A DNA stretch of 64,000 nucleotides from assembly GCA_016125275.1 (NCBI GenBank), contig WGMB01000002.1:86490-150489 (forward strand). Reading direction: 5' to 3'. Below are positions 1 to 9,073 of the stretch, in pieces. This stretch comes from Acidobacteriota bacterium. GTDB taxonomy: Bacteria > Acidobacteriota > Terriglobia > Bryobacterales > UBA6623. The notes under the pieces are model-generated. The model had not been told where the DNA came from and did no database searches. It saw only the letters and a program-made list of their open reading frames with translations. A program made the translations under genes and the position numbers. The first letter of the stretch is position 1; each line of letters starts with the position of its first letter.

Positions 1-272
1 TGGAGAGAGCGCGCGGCGTCGTCGGCCCGGGCCTGCAGCCGGCGAGACTCGGCCAGCAGCGACTCGATGCGGGCGTTGGCCTGCTCGCCCACGTCGCCCG
101 CCGTCTCCAGGCCGGCGTCGCGCAGATCCTCGGCCTGTTCCCTGAGCTGCTGGGCCTGCCGCTCGAGCTCCTTCTGCATGGTCTCGTCGCTGCGGTCGCT
201 ATGCTCGATCGCCACGTAGGCAAGCCCCAGCAGGGCCGCCGCGAACACCACGAAGTTGAAGACAGTCCGCAC
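1..272 (-). CDS. Membrane-anchored coiled-coil protein (partial, C-terminus outside window)
   Basis: The frame read leftwards from a GTG at 272-270 stays open to the window edge, giving about 90 residues. Residues 4-21 form one hydrophobic helix (FNFVVFAAALLGLAYVAI). It is followed by a long charged stretch rich in Glu, Gln, Arg and Ala with heptad-like spacing, which looks like a coiled coil. I do not recognise a family; it could be a small inner-membrane structural protein or the start of a larger one. The only in-frame ATG lies after the hydrophobic helix, so GTG is the better start. It is divergent from accD, with about 70 bp between the two start codons. Confidence 0.55.
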   Translation of the reverse strand, partial: MRTVFNFVVFAAALLGLAYVAIEHSDRSDETMQKELERQAQQLREQAEDLRDAGLETAGDVGEQANARIESLLAESRRLQARADDAARSL

Positions 273-344
273 GGCGTCATTATCGCCGAGGAAATCGACA
301 GCGGCGCCGCTCTTGCTATGATCGGGCGGAGGCCTTCCCGCCCA

Positions 345-1199
345 ATGTCTTGGTTTCGCAAGGATAAGGATAAAGATCAGCCGCTGCCCGAGCCCAAAAA
401 GGTTCGGACCGAGGGGCTTTGGATCAAGTGCGATTCCTGCGGAGCGATCATCTGGAAGAAGGACCTGGAAGCCGGCCAGTCGGTCTGCTCGAAGTGCGGC
501 TTTCACTTCAAGATCACTGCCGCCGAGCGGCTCAAGCAGCTCTTTGACGGCGGCGCCTACCAGGAGTTCGCCGAAAGGCTCCGCGCCACGGACCCGTTGA
601 GCTTCGTGGACCAGAAGCCCTACGGCGAGCGGCTCGAACAGGCGCGCTCCAAGACCGGGCTCCAGGACGCCATCATCACGGCCGAAGGGCGCATCGAAGG
701 GCGCACGGTCGTGGTCGCCGCCCTGGAATACCGCTTCATCGGCGGCAGCATGGGGTCGGTGGTGGGCGAGAAGATCACCCGCGCCATCGAGCGCGCCATC
801 GAGCGCAAGGCGCCGCTGGTGATCGTGTCCGCTTCCGGCGGCGCGCGGATGATGGAGGGCATGGCCAGCCTCATCCAGATGGCCAAGATCTCCGCCGCGC
901 TCACGCACTTGAGCGACGCCAAGCTGCCGTTCATCAGCGTGCTCACGGACCCCACCACGGGCGGCGTCACCGCCAGCTTCGCCATGCTGGGCGACCTGAA
1001 CATCGCCGAGCCGGGCGCCTTGATCGGCTTCGCCGGCCCGCGCGTGATCGAACAGACCATCCGCCAGAAGCTGCCCAAAGGCTTCCAGCGCGCGGAGTTC
1101 CTGCTCACGCACGGCATGGTGGACGCCGTGGTGCCGCGCACGGAGATGCGGGATTATCTCAGCCGCGCCTTCGGCTTCTTCTGCGGCCCCGTCGCATGA
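345..1199 (+). CDS. accD: Acetyl-CoA carboxylase carboxyltransferase subunit beta
   Basis: This is the beta half of the carboxyltransferase that moves the carboxyl group from carboxybiotin-BCCP to acetyl-CoA, giving malonyl-CoA for fatty acid synthesis; it works with AccA in the cytoplasm. The 284-aa product has the N-terminal four-cysteine zinc ribbon (C29-x2-C32-x15-C48-x2-C51). The crotonase-like carboxyltransferase core follows, with SASGGARMMEG near residue 165 and DPTTGGVTASFA near residue 205. The ATG at 345 (MSWFRKDKDK) gives the usual family N-terminus; upstream in-frame codons would add unrelated sequence. The stop overlaps the folC start by 4 bp (ATGA), the familiar accD-folC arrangement, implying translational coupling. 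Confidence 0.97.
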   Translation: MSWFRKDKDKDQPLPEPKKVRTEGLWIKCDSCGAIIWKKDLEAGQSVCSKCGFHFKITAAERLKQLFDGGAYQEFAERLRATDPLSFVDQKPYGERLEQARSKTGLQDAIITAEGRIEGRTVVVAALEYRFIGGSMGSVVGEKITRAIERAIERKAPLVIVSASGGARMMEGMASLIQMAKISAALTHLSDAKLPFISVLTDPTTGGVTASFAMLGDLNIAEPGALIGFAGPRVIEQTIRQKLPKGFQRAEFLLTHGMVDAVVPRTEMRDYLSRAFGFFCGPVA

Positions 1200-2479
1200 C
1201 CTACGAGCAGTCGATACGGTACCTGCTGTCGCTGCTGGGCGAGAGCGGCGGGGCCGGACTCGGCCTCCAGCGCATGCAGGCCCTGGTAGAGCGCCTGGGC
1301 CGCCCCGACAAAGCCTTCCGCGTCGTGCACGTGGCCGGCACCAACGGCAAGGGCTCGACGGCCGCCATGATCGCCTCCGGGCTGCGCGCCGCCGGCTTCC
1401 GCACCGGCTTCCACAGCTCGCCGCACCTGACCCGCTTCAACGAACGCATCGAGATCGACGGCGCCCCCGTCGACGACGAGGCCTTCGTAAGGGCTGTTGA
1501 AGAGGTCCGCGCCGCCATCGAAGCCCTCACCGTCGACGCCGACCGCAGCTCCCACCCCACTCTTTTCGAGGCCGTCACGGCGGCGGCCTTCTGCGCCTTC
1601 CGCAACGCCGGCGTCGCCTGGGGAGTGATCGAGGTGGGCCTGGGCGGGCGGCTCGACGCCACCAACGTGGTCGACTCCGAGCTGGCCGTCATCACCGCCA
1701 TCGACCTCGACCACGAGGCCTGGCTCGGCAAGGGCCTGCGGCGCATCGCCGGGGAGAAGGCCGGCATCCTGCGCCCGAGCGGCGCGGCCGTCTCCGCGCG
1801 CCAGCAGCCCGAAGCCGCCGCGGCGCTGCTCGAACGAGCCGGAGAGCTCGGGACCGACCTGGTGTTCGCGCCGGAACAGCTGCCCCTGCAGCCGCCCGCG
1901 CCCGACTCCCGCGGACGCTTTCGCATCGCCGCCACCGACGGCTCCTTCGCCGCCCGGCTGGCCTTGGCCGGCGAGCACCAGGTGGACAACGCCGTCACCG
2001 CTTGGTGCGCGCTCGAGCGCCTCGGCGTCGAGCGCGAGGCCATCCGCCAAGGGCTCGAGACGGCGCAGTGGCCGGGCCGCCTGGAGTGGTTCGAGGGCCC
2101 GCCGCCGGCGCTGCTCGACGCCGCGCACAACCCCTCCGGCGCGCGCGCGCTGGCCGCCCACCTGCGCCGCTTCCACGCCGACCGGAAGATCCGGCTGGTC
2201 TATGGGGCCTCCCGCGACAAAGCCGTCGACGAGGTGGCCGGCCTGCTGTTCCCGCTCGCCGACCGCGTGCTGCTCACCCGCGCCGCCCTGCCCCGCGCGG
2301 TGAGCCCGGAGACGTTGCTCTCCCTGACCGATCACCTCCACGCCGAGATCGAGTGCGTCCCGAGCGCCGCCGAAGCCCTGCGCAGGGCGCGGCAAGGCGC
2401 CGAGCCCGACACGCTGCTCGTGGTCGCCGGCTCGATCTTCCTGCTGGGAGAAATTCGACCGCTACTCCTGGCAGACTAG
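1196..2479 (+). CDS. folC: Bifunctional dihydrofolate synthase / folylpolyglutamate synthase
   Basis: An ATP-dependent cytoplasmic Mur-ligase-family enzyme that adds L-glutamate to dihydropteroate and then extends the polyglutamate tail of folates. The 427-aa length is normal. Visible motifs are the P-loop GTNGKGS (residues 48-54), the substrate-loop motif SPHLTRFNERI (about 80-90), the central EVGLGGRLDATN segment and the C-terminal DAAHNPSGARAL of the Mur ligase C domain. It overlaps accD by 4 bp and is followed after 74 bp by plsC, so the three genes are probably co-transcribed and link fatty-acid and phospholipid synthesis with folate. Confidence 0.96.
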   Translation: MTYEQSIRYLLSLLGESGGAGLGLQRMQALVERLGRPDKAFRVVHVAGTNGKGSTAAMIASGLRAAGFRTGFHSSPHLTRFNERIEIDGAPVDDEAFVRAVEEVRAAIEALTVDADRSSHPTLFEAVTAAAFCAFRNAGVAWGVIEVGLGGRLDATNVVDSELAVITAIDLDHEAWLGKGLRRIAGEKAGILRPSGAAVSARQQPEAAAALLERAGELGTDLVFAPEQLPLQPPAPDSRGRFRIAATDGSFAARLALAGEHQVDNAVTAWCALERLGVEREAIRQGLETAQWPGRLEWFEGPPPALLDAAHNPSGARALAAHLRRFHADRKIRLVYGASRDKAVDEVAGLLFPLADRVLLTRAALPRAVSPETLLSLTDHLHAEIECVPSAAEALRRARQGAEPDTLLVVAGSIFLLGEIRPLLLAD

Positions 2480-2553
2480 GAGATGGTCCACGTTCCCGAG
2501 AGTCCCCTCGGCGCCGCCGCAGCAGTCCCCTCCGGCCCGGACCGAATGTTTCC

Positions 2554-3288
2554 ATGCGAGAGTTTCTGAGCCACGCCCGCTCGGTGCTGATCATGATCCC
2601 TTGGCTGATCGTGGCGACGATCGCCATGGGGGCCTTGTCCTTCGTATGCTCGCTGTTCGATTCGAGCGGCAAGCTGCAACACAAGGTCGCCGTGACCTGG
2701 GCCCGCATGCTGCTGAAGGTCTTCCTGGTGAAGGTGGACGTGATCGGCGCCGAGCGCCTCGACCCGGCCCAGCCGTACGTCTTCGTCTCCAACCACTTCA
2801 GCCTCATCGACACGCCGCTGATGTTCGGCAACATGCCCAGGGAGTTCCGTATCATGGCGCGGCACGGGCTGTGGGGGATTCCGTTCCTGGGCTGGCACCT
2901 CAACCGCGCCGGCCACGTGCCCGTCAACCGCGAGAACCCGCGGGAGGCGCACAAGAGCATCGGCCGGGCGGCGGACAAGCTCCGCGAGGGCTATTCGATC
3001 CTGCTGTTCCCCGAAGGCGGCCGGACGCGCGTGGAAGTGATGCGGCCGTTCAAGGCGGGCGCGGCCTACATCGCCATCGCCGCCGGCGTCCCGATCGTGC
3101 CGATGGCGATCGTGGGCACGCGCAGCATCCTGGCGCCGTCGTCCACGCACCTGCGCCCCGGCCGAGCCGAGCTGCGGGTGGGCGACCCGGTCCCCACCGA
3201 AGGCCTCAAGAACCGCGACGCCAAGGAGCTCATCGCCGGCGTCCAGCAAGAGATCCAGCGCATCTGGGAATCGCCGAGCTGGCGGTAA
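2554..3288 (+). CDS. plsC: 1-acyl-sn-glycerol-3-phosphate acyltransferase
   Basis: A membrane-bound acyltransferase of the PlsC/LPLAT family that acylates lysophosphatidic acid to phosphatidic acid. The 244-aa protein starts with one hydrophobic helix (about residues 9-33). It carries the catalytic H-x4-D motif (H81 to D86, within SNHFSLIDTP) and the acyl-phosphate-binding block LFPEGGRTR (about 151-159), a mild variant of FPEGTRS. The open frame extends far upstream inside folC, but only the ATG at 2554 yields a normal LPLAT N-terminus. It follows accD-folC on the same strand. Confidence 0.93.
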   Translation: MREFLSHARSVLIMIPWLIVATIAMGALSFVCSLFDSSGKLQHKVAVTWARMLLKVFLVKVDVIGAERLDPAQPYVFVSNHFSLIDTPLMFGNMPREFRIMARHGLWGIPFLGWHLNRAGHVPVNRENPREAHKSIGRAADKLREGYSILLFPEGGRTRVEVMRPFKAGAAYIAIAAGVPIVPMAIVGTRSILAPSSTHLRPGRAELRVGDPVPTEGLKNRDAKELIAGVQQEIQRIWESPSWR

Positions 3289-3307
3289 GCCGCCGAGCGC
3301 TTGCCCC

Positions 3308-4681
3308 TCAGCTCAGGATCTCTTCCACCACGCGGCCGTGTACGTCGGTCAGGCGGAAGTCCCGGCCGGAGTAGCGGTAGGTCAGCCGCTTGTGGTCCAG
3401 GCCCAGCAGATGCAGCATGGTCGCGTGCAGGTCGTGCAGGTGCACCTTGCCCTCCACCGCCTGCCCGGTGGCGTCGCAGCGGCCGTGGCGCAGGCCGCCC
3501 TTCACGCCGCCGCCGGCCATCCACATCGAGTAGCCGCGGTTGTTGTGTCGGCGGCCGTCGCCGGAGTTGTTCTGCTGGAAGGTCGAGCGGCCGAACTCGC
3601 CGCCCCACACGATCAGGGTGTCTTCAAAGAGTCCCCGCTGCTTGAGGTCCGTCAGCAACGCCGCGATCGGCTGGTCGATCGCCGCGCAGTTCGAGGCGAT
3701 CTTGGCCCGCAGTTGCGTGTGCTGGTCCCAGCCCTGCATGCCCAGCTCGATGAACCGCACGCCCGCTTCGGCCATCCGCCGCGCTAGCAGGCATTGCGTG
3801 CCGAAGTCCTGGGTCTCCTTGCGGTCAAGCCCGTACATGGCCCGCACGCTCTCGGGCTCCTTGGAGACGTCCATCACCGCCGGCACCGACGTCTGCATCC
3901 GAAAGGCCAGCTCGTAGGACTGGATCACGCCCTCGACCTCGTTGTCGACCCGCGAGCGCTCCAGCATCTCCCGGTTCATCTGCTGCACGAAGTCCAGCTC
4001 GGCTCGCTGGGCCCCTTGCGACAGCCGCGCGTTGCGGATGTTGTCGATGGGGTCCTGTCCCTTGGCGATGTTGATGCGGGTGCCCTGGAAGCTCGCCGGC
4101 AGGAAGGCCGCGCCGTAGCTCAGCGCTCCGCCCACCGGGGCGGGGTTCATCGTCACGAACCCGGGCAGATCCTGGTTCTCCGTGCCCAGCCCGTAGAGGG
4201 CCCAAGCGCCCATCGAGGGCCGCACGAAGGTGATGTTGCCGCAGTGGGTGAAGATCGACGCCTGCGGATGCGCCGGCGTATCCGTCGCCATGCCGTTGAG
4301 CAGGCACAGGCTGTCGGCGTGCTTGGACAGGTGCGGGAACGTCTCGGAGATCTCGATGCCGCTCTCGCCGCATTTGTTGAACTTGTAGACCGACGGCAGG
4401 ATCTTGCCGGCCTGCTTGGAGCCGCCGTCCGCCGCGGCGGTCTGGCCGGCGGCCTGCTCGAGCTCCGGGTTGTAGTCGAAGGTCTCGTGCTGGCTCGGCG
4501 CGCCCTGCATGAACAGGAAGATCACCCGCTTGACCTTGGGCGCGAAGTGCGGCCGGCGCGGCGCCAACGGCGCCTCGGCTCCCGTGGCGCGGGCGAGCTC
4601 TTCGGCGGCCAGCCCGGCGAAAGCCGTGTAGCCGAACCCGCAGGCCGTGTTCTTCAAGAAATTGCGTCGGCTCCAACTCAT
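3308..4681 (-). CDS. DUF1501 family secreted protein (Tat signal)
   Basis: A 457-aa member of the DUF1501 family, which has the alkaline-phosphatase/sulfatase fold and is common in Planctomycetota, Verrucomicrobiota and Acidobacteriota; the biochemical activity is not established. The N-terminus has a twin-arginine signal (SRRNFLK, residues 4-10) followed by a hydrophobic stretch. Family landmarks are FAPKVKRVIFLFMQGAPSQ after the signal, RFIELGMQGWDQH, DTLIVWGGEFGRS and the C-terminal HATMLHLLGLDHKRLTYRY. It lies 34 bp downstream of the DUF1549/DUF1553 gene on the same strand, the standard two-gene arrangement of these families. A Tat-exported metal-dependent hydrolase acting with its partner is an inference. 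Confidence 0.9.
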   Translation of the reverse strand: MSWSRRNFLKNTACGFGYTAFAGLAAEELARATGAEAPLAPRRPHFAPKVKRVIFLFMQGAPSQHETFDYNPELEQAAGQTAAADGGSKQAGKILPSVYKFNKCGESGIEISETFPHLSKHADSLCLLNGMATDTPAHPQASIFTHCGNITFVRPSMGAWALYGLGTENQDLPGFVTMNPAPVGGALSYGAAFLPASFQGTRINIAKGQDPIDNIRNARLSQGAQRAELDFVQQMNREMLERSRVDNEVEGVIQSYELAFRMQTSVPAVMDVSKEPESVRAMYGLDRKETQDFGTQCLLARRMAEAGVRFIELGMQGWDQHTQLRAKIASNCAAIDQPIAALLTDLKQRGLFEDTLIVWGGEFGRSTFQQNNSGDGRRHNNRGYSMWMAGGGVKGGLRHGRCDATGQAVEGKVHLHDLHATMLHLLGLDHKRLTYRYSGRDFRLTDVHGRVVEEILS

Positions 4682-4715
4682 CGCTTTCGATCCCCCATCA
4701 CCCCTGCTGTCGCCG

Positions 4716-7241
4716 TCAACCCCTGTAGCGAAACTCGGCGCTGTTGAACAGCGCGTGGTAGAAGCGCGTCCAAGCCGCTTGCTCGGCGCCGACCGCAGGC
4801 GCGGCGCCGGCCGTCTCGGCTTCGCCGGCGTCGGCCTTCGCCTTGCGGGCGGCCTTGCCCTTGGCGGCGCGCTTGCGGGCCTTGTCAGCGCCGGCCTTCT
4901 CCTTGCGCGCCTTGCGCCCCGCTCGCGCCGGCGCGGGCGGTTCGCTGTAGCCCTCCTTCACCGCCGCCAAGAACCTCTCCGCGGCGGCGACCTCGGCTTC
5001 GGAGGCGTCGCGGGAGAGCGTCCGGCGATACGCTTGCCGAATCCGCTCGGCGTCGGTCGAGGCGGCGGCCAAGGTCCGCTCGGCCGCCACGGCCGCCTGG
5101 CGCAGCGTGAAGTCGCTGTTCATCAGGAAGAGGGCCTGCGGCGCCACCGTGGTTACGTCCCGCGCACCATGGGTCTCGCTGGGCTCGGGGAAGTCGAACG
5201 TCTCGTAGAAGCGGTTGACGACGTTGCGCACGATCGGCACATAGACGCTGCGGTAGGAGACCTCTGTCTCCCACGCCTGCATCTGCTTGTTGCCCGGCCG
5301 CACCAGCTCGTTGCGGCGCCAGCCGGAGACCGGCGAGCCCTCCGGCCGCGCCAGGCTCAGCTCGCCGCTGGCCCGCAGCACGGCGTCGCGCAGCGCCTCC
5401 ACCTCCAGCCTGCGGCGATTCATGCGCCAGACCAGGGCGTTGTCGGGCTCCTTCTGAAAGTTGTCTTCGTCGAAATCGGTGGAGAGCTGGTAGGCCCGGC
5501 TCAGCACGATCTCGCGGATCAAGGCCTTCACGGACCAGCCCTGGTCCATGAGCTGCACCGCCAGGTAGTCGAGCAGCTCCGGGTGCGTGGGCGCTTCGCC
5601 CATCTTGCCGAAGTTGTCGACGGTCTTCACCAGCCCGCGGCCGAACAAGTGATGCCAAGCGCGGTTCGCCAGCACCCGCGCCGTCAGCGGATTGTCGCGC
5701 CGCGTCAGCCAGTCGGCCAGCTCCAGCCGCCCGCTGGCCTTCCTGGGGATCTTCGGCAGCCGCGCCTCGGGCTCATAGAGAGCCTGCACGAACCCGCGCG
5801 GAACCTCCTCGCCCAGCTCATGCGGGTCGCCGCCGATGTTCACCTTGCTGTGCACCGCCTTGCGGGCCTCGGCTACGCCCATAGCCAAGTTACCGGGCAG
5901 TTGCAACGAGCCGATCTGCTTGGCCAGCGCCCGGACGCGGTCGCGGTCCTTGGCCTTCTCGGCTTCCCGCAGCTCGGCCCACAGGCGCTCGTACTCGGGG
6001 TCCTGAGACTCTTCCAAGCCCGCCAACGGCACGGCCAACGAACGGTCGAAGTAGGCGGCGTTGAACTGCGGCCGCTGCCGCAGCCCCTGTCGCACCTGGG
6101 TGGAGTGGAAGATGCCGGCCAGGGCGTAGTAGTCCTTCTGCGGAATGGGGTCGAACTTGTGGTCGTGGCAGCGCGCGCAGCCCACCGTCAGCGCCAGCAC
6201 GCTGCGCGTGGTGACGTTGATCATCTCGTCGGCCACGTCGGCGGGAAAGAGCTTGCGGTCCGGCTCGTTGAGGTCGTGCGCCCCCAGCGCCAAAAAGCCC
6301 GTGGCGATCTGCAGCTCGCGCCTTGCGGCGTCGTCGGCCGCCGGCATGAGGTCGCCGGCGATCTGCTCGCGGATGAACCGGTCGTACGGCTTGTCCCGGT
6401 TGAACGAGTCGATCACATAGTCCCGGTAGCGCCAGGCCAGCGGGAACGGCGCGTTGCGGGTGCGGCCGATCGACTCGGCGTAGCGCGCCACATCGAGCCA
6501 ATGCCGCCCCCAACGCTCGCCGAACTGGGGCGAGTCCAGCAGCCGGTCCACGACGCGCCGAAAGGCCTCCGGCGTCGGCGCCGGATCGGCCCGAAACGCC
6601 TCGACCTCCTCCACCGTCGGCTGCAACCCCGTCAGGTCAAAGCTCACCCGCCGCAACAGCGCGTCGCGGTCCGCGTCGGCCACCGGCCGCAGCCCCTTCT
6701 CCTCCATCCGGCTGAGCAGGAACTGGTCAATCGTTCCGCGGGGCCAGCTCGCGTCGCGGACCTCGGGCGCCTTGGGCCGCCGCGGCGGCTGAAACGCCCA
6801 GAATCGCCGGCCTTGCGCCACGTCGATCGTGGAGGCCGCCTGCGTCTTGCCCTCGCGCGGGTCCGGCGCCCCCATCGCGATCCAACGTTCGAAGTCGGCG
6901 ATCACGGCGTCGGGCAGCTTGCCCATCGGGGGCATCTTCAGCTTGCCGTCGTAGCGGATGGCTTCGAGCAGGACGCTCGCCTGGGCGTCGCCGGGAACCA
7001 CGGCGTGGCCCCGCTGCCCGCCGCTGCGCAAGCCCTCGCGGGTGTCCGCCGTCAGCCCGCCCATACGGGTCTTGGCCTCAGCGGAGTGGCAGGCGTAGCA
7101 GTTTTTCGCCAGAACCGGCCGAATCTTGGTCTCGAAGAGCTCCAGCCCTTCCGGATTCGCCGGTTGAGCCTGCAGCAGGCAGGAAGAAAGCAGCAAGGCC
7201 CCCGCCAATGCGGGACCTCGCGGCGCCGAGAAGTGCATCAT
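4716..7241 (-). CDS. PSCyt1 cytochrome + DUF1549 + DUF1553 secreted protein
   Basis: An 841-aa exported protein of the planctomycete-type PSD1 family. A signal region (LLLSSC at 16-21 could be a lipobox) is followed by a cytochrome c motif CYACH (C48, C51, H52), then the DUF1549 region with a second haem-like motif CARCH (about residue 355), then DUF1553 with SGRLELADWLTRRDNPLTAR. It is first in an operon with the DUF1501 gene. One oddity is a Lys/Arg/Ala-rich low-complexity stretch at about residues 768-820, just before the conserved last 20 residues. The family's role is not biochemically settled; redox-linked degradation of complex or sulfated polysaccharide is a common genomic inference. 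Confidence 0.92.
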   Translation of the reverse strand: MMHFSAPRGPALAGALLLSSCLLQAQPANPEGLELFETKIRPVLAKNCYACHSAEAKTRMGGLTADTREGLRSGGQRGHAVVPGDAQASVLLEAIRYDGKLKMPPMGKLPDAVIADFERWIAMGAPDPREGKTQAASTIDVAQGRRFWAFQPPRRPKAPEVRDASWPRGTIDQFLLSRMEEKGLRPVADADRDALLRRVSFDLTGLQPTVEEVEAFRADPAPTPEAFRRVVDRLLDSPQFGERWGRHWLDVARYAESIGRTRNAPFPLAWRYRDYVIDSFNRDKPYDRFIREQIAGDLMPAADDAARRELQIATGFLALGAHDLNEPDRKLFPADVADEMINVTTRSVLALTVGCARCHDHKFDPIPQKDYYALAGIFHSTQVRQGLRQRPQFNAAYFDRSLAVPLAGLEESQDPEYERLWAELREAEKAKDRDRVRALAKQIGSLQLPGNLAMGVAEARKAVHSKVNIGGDPHELGEEVPRGFVQALYEPEARLPKIPRKASGRLELADWLTRRDNPLTARVLANRAWHHLFGRGLVKTVDNFGKMGEAPTHPELLDYLAVQLMDQGWSVKALIREIVLSRAYQLSTDFDEDNFQKEPDNALVWRMNRRRLEVEALRDAVLRASGELSLARPEGSPVSGWRRNELVRPGNKQMQAWETEVSYRSVYVPIVRNVVNRFYETFDFPEPSETHGARDVTTVAPQALFLMNSDFTLRQAAVAAERTLAAASTDAERIRQAYRRTLSRDASEAEVAAAERFLAAVKEGYSEPPAPARAGRKARKEKAGADKARKRAAKGKAARKAKADAGEAETAGAAPAVGAEQAAWTRFYHALFNSAEFRYRG

Positions 7242-7356
7242 GGCGTTTCGGACCGCGAAAATCGATCCGTGGGAAGATTACCAGAGCCGCCCGAGAGCTG
7301 TAAAGTAAGATTTCAGTAAACAGCTCGGAATCAACGGCTTGCCGTCGGCGGCCGGG

Positions 7357-7962
7357 CTAGCGGTGTTCGGGCGTCTCCGGCGCTCGCAGGTCCACCCCGA
7401 TCCGCGCCATCTCCTGCTCGTAGTAGCGGCGGTGCAGCACCTGCCACTCTTCCCCGCCCTCCACGATCTCGCGCTTCTGCTTCTGGATGGTCTGCCGCGC
7501 TCGCTCGTCGATCTTCTGCTCCATCGCCAGGATGTTCGTCAGCTCCCGGCCGATCTCTAGCCGCACGGCGTTCCAGCCCTTGGCCACCCGCACCCCTTGC
7601 AGGCGCGGCAGCCGTCCGGCGATCTCGTGCGAAAGCTCCAGCAGCTTCTCCCGAGAGATCTTCGTATCGCCTTCCCGCCCGGCCACCGGCGTGATCTTGC
7701 GCTCGGCCAGGATGTTGCGCTTCACCTTCCGGAACATCTCCGTGTAGGTGATGCCGTTCTGGCGCATGAAGTCGGTGTACTGGTTGAGCAGCGCGCGCGC
7801 TTCGGCGTTGATCTCTTCTTCCACGCGCAGGGCGTCGTTGAGGATCTCCTCGAAGGCCTGCACGGCGACGGCGGGCGTCTTCAGCTCCAGCGCTCCGCTG
7901 GCCCCCAGACGCCGCGTCAACTCACGCGCTATCCAGTGAACGAACGGGGCCGGCAGCAGCAT
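7357..7962 (-). CDS. DUF507 family protein
   Basis: A 201-aa soluble protein resembling the DUF507 family (function unknown, widespread in Acidobacteriota and Deltaproteobacteria). It starts MLLPAPFVHWIARELTRRL, the typical DUF507 opening, so I prefer the ATG at 7962 over one 12 codons upstream. It has two similar halves, each with a hydrophobic/charged helix pair: one around VQAFEEILNDALRVEEEINAEA (residues about 36-57), the other around VRLEIGRELTNILAMEQKIDERA (about 133-155). It is rich in acidic and basic residues with no signal peptide. It sits 59 bp downstream of the SirB1-like gene on the same strand and may share its transcript. Confidence 0.8.
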   Translation of the reverse strand: MLLPAPFVHWIARELTRRLGASGALELKTPAVAVQAFEEILNDALRVEEEINAEARALLNQYTDFMRQNGITYTEMFRKVKRNILAERKITPVAGREGDTKISREKLLELSHEIAGRLPRLQGVRVAKGWNAVRLEIGRELTNILAMEQKIDERARQTIQKQKREIVEGGEEWQVLHRRYYEQEMARIGVDLRAPETPEHR

Positions 7963-8021
7963 AGGCCCAGCGTATCGGCCGGTTCGCAAAGGTGTCAATC
8001 GAGGCCGGGGAACGGGCCGGG

Positions 8022-8849
8022 TCAGTTCAGGTGCGCCAGCGTACGCCGCAGCTTGTTCATCCAGTCCTGCACCTGTTCGGCGTCGGCGCCGTTGGGCCGC
8101 AGGTCGACGTAGCGCTCCAGGTCCCGCAGCGCCGAGCCCCTCTCGCCCAGCTCATAGCGCACCCAGGCGCGCTGCTTGATCTCCTCGGCCGAATCCGGCT
8201 CGAGCGCCAGAATCGTATCCAGCACCTCGAGCGCCAAGCGGTGGCGCCGCGCCGACAGGTAGATCGCACGCAGGTTGTTGAGCATCCGCAGCACGATGGA
8301 ACGGTTTTCGACGGCCGCGAAGTGCAGGTCGTGCAGGTCCACGGGCCGCCCGTGCAGGGTCTTCACCAGCTCGCGGCAGCCCTGCTGATTCAGCACCCGG
8401 CCCTCGTGATAGGGATCCACGAAGAACAGCCGCGAGCGGTCGTCGTACTTCACCACGAAGTGGCTCGGCAGCCCGACGCCGTAGATCGGCAGCTCGAGCC
8501 TCTTGGCGATCTCCAGGTAGAGCACAGACAGCGAAATGGGGATGCCGGTCCGCCGCTCCAGCACGTCGTTGAGAAAGCTGTTGCGCGGGTCGTAGTAGTC
8601 CTCGCGGTTGCCGCGAAAGCCCAACTCCTCGAACAGCAGCTTGTTGATGGCCGAGACGGCCGTCTCCCGCGGACGCCCCTTGTCCAACCGCGCGCCCACC
8701 TTGCCGGCGTAGGCGTCGATGCGGCGCATGCAGGCCTCGATGTCGGCGTCGGGGTACTCCAGCCGGGCCAGAGTGGCGGCGGCGCGGCCCAAATCCACCT
8801 CGGCGTCGGGGCGGTCGAAGAGCTCGCGGATCTGATCGGCGACGTGCAC
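8022..8849 (-). CDS. SirB1-like transglutaminase-fold/TPR protein
   Basis: A 275-aa cytoplasmic protein of the SirB1 family (transglutaminase-like core 2 domain followed by a short tetratricopeptide region). Diagnostic stretches are INKLLFEELGFRGNREDYYDP (about residues 67-87), RRTGIPISLSVLYLEIA and GVGLPSHFVVKY; the last region contains the His of the transglutaminase-like fold. The C-terminal third (about 190-275) is helical and TPR-like. The codon at 8849 is GTG. The family is conserved but its molecular role is unclear, and it should not be assumed to be a working transglutaminase. Confidence 0.82.
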   Translation of the reverse strand: MHVADQIRELFDRPDAEVDLGRAAATLARLEYPDADIEACMRRIDAYAGKVGARLDKGRPRETAVSAINKLLFEELGFRGNREDYYDPRNSFLNDVLERRTGIPISLSVLYLEIAKRLELPIYGVGLPSHFVVKYDDRSRLFFVDPYHEGRVLNQQGCRELVKTLHGRPVDLHDLHFAAVENRSIVLRMLNNLRAIYLSARRHRLALEVLDTILALEPDSAEEIKQRAWVRYELGERGSALRDLERYVDLRPNGADAEQVQDWMNKLRRTLAHLN

Positions 8850-9073
8850 GACTATTCGGCAGCATAGCAGGCCCGCTCACGGCGTTCCCCGGGGAGGGAG
8901 TCGGCGCAGTGCGGCGCCCGAGCGCCGCCGGGAGCAACGCCTTTCGCCCCGGCCGAGTGCGCGATTTGCCCCACTTCGGTGGGACCTTCGCCCTCCAAGC
9001 GGCCTTCGGACGCCTCGCTCCATTTGGCGCCCGGCTTGCTTTCTATGCCACTCGAGAAAGCGGAGGTAGAGCA
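8850..9073. promoter_or_regulatory. Divergent intergenic region with stable hairpins
   Basis: This 224-bp gap separates two divergent genes. It holds two compact hairpins on the plus strand. The first has a 7-bp stem GCGGCGC/GCGCCGC around a 4-nt loop (8911-8928). The second has a CCCAC/GTGGG stem capped by a UUCG tetraloop (8970-8983). A good Shine-Dalgarno (GGAGG at 9062-9066) precedes the ATG at 9074. I see no tRNA and no riboswitch class I recognise. Confidence 0.4.

Noticed and set aside
2002..2553. Upstream extension of the plsC frame inside folC
   Set aside because: Arg/Pro-rich shadow translation; the ATG at 2554 gives a normal LPLAT N-terminus.
4647..7319. An 890-codon plus-strand open frame
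   Set aside because: It is antisense to the DUF1549/DUF1553 gene, whose family motifs are unmistakable. The composition is that of a shadow frame.
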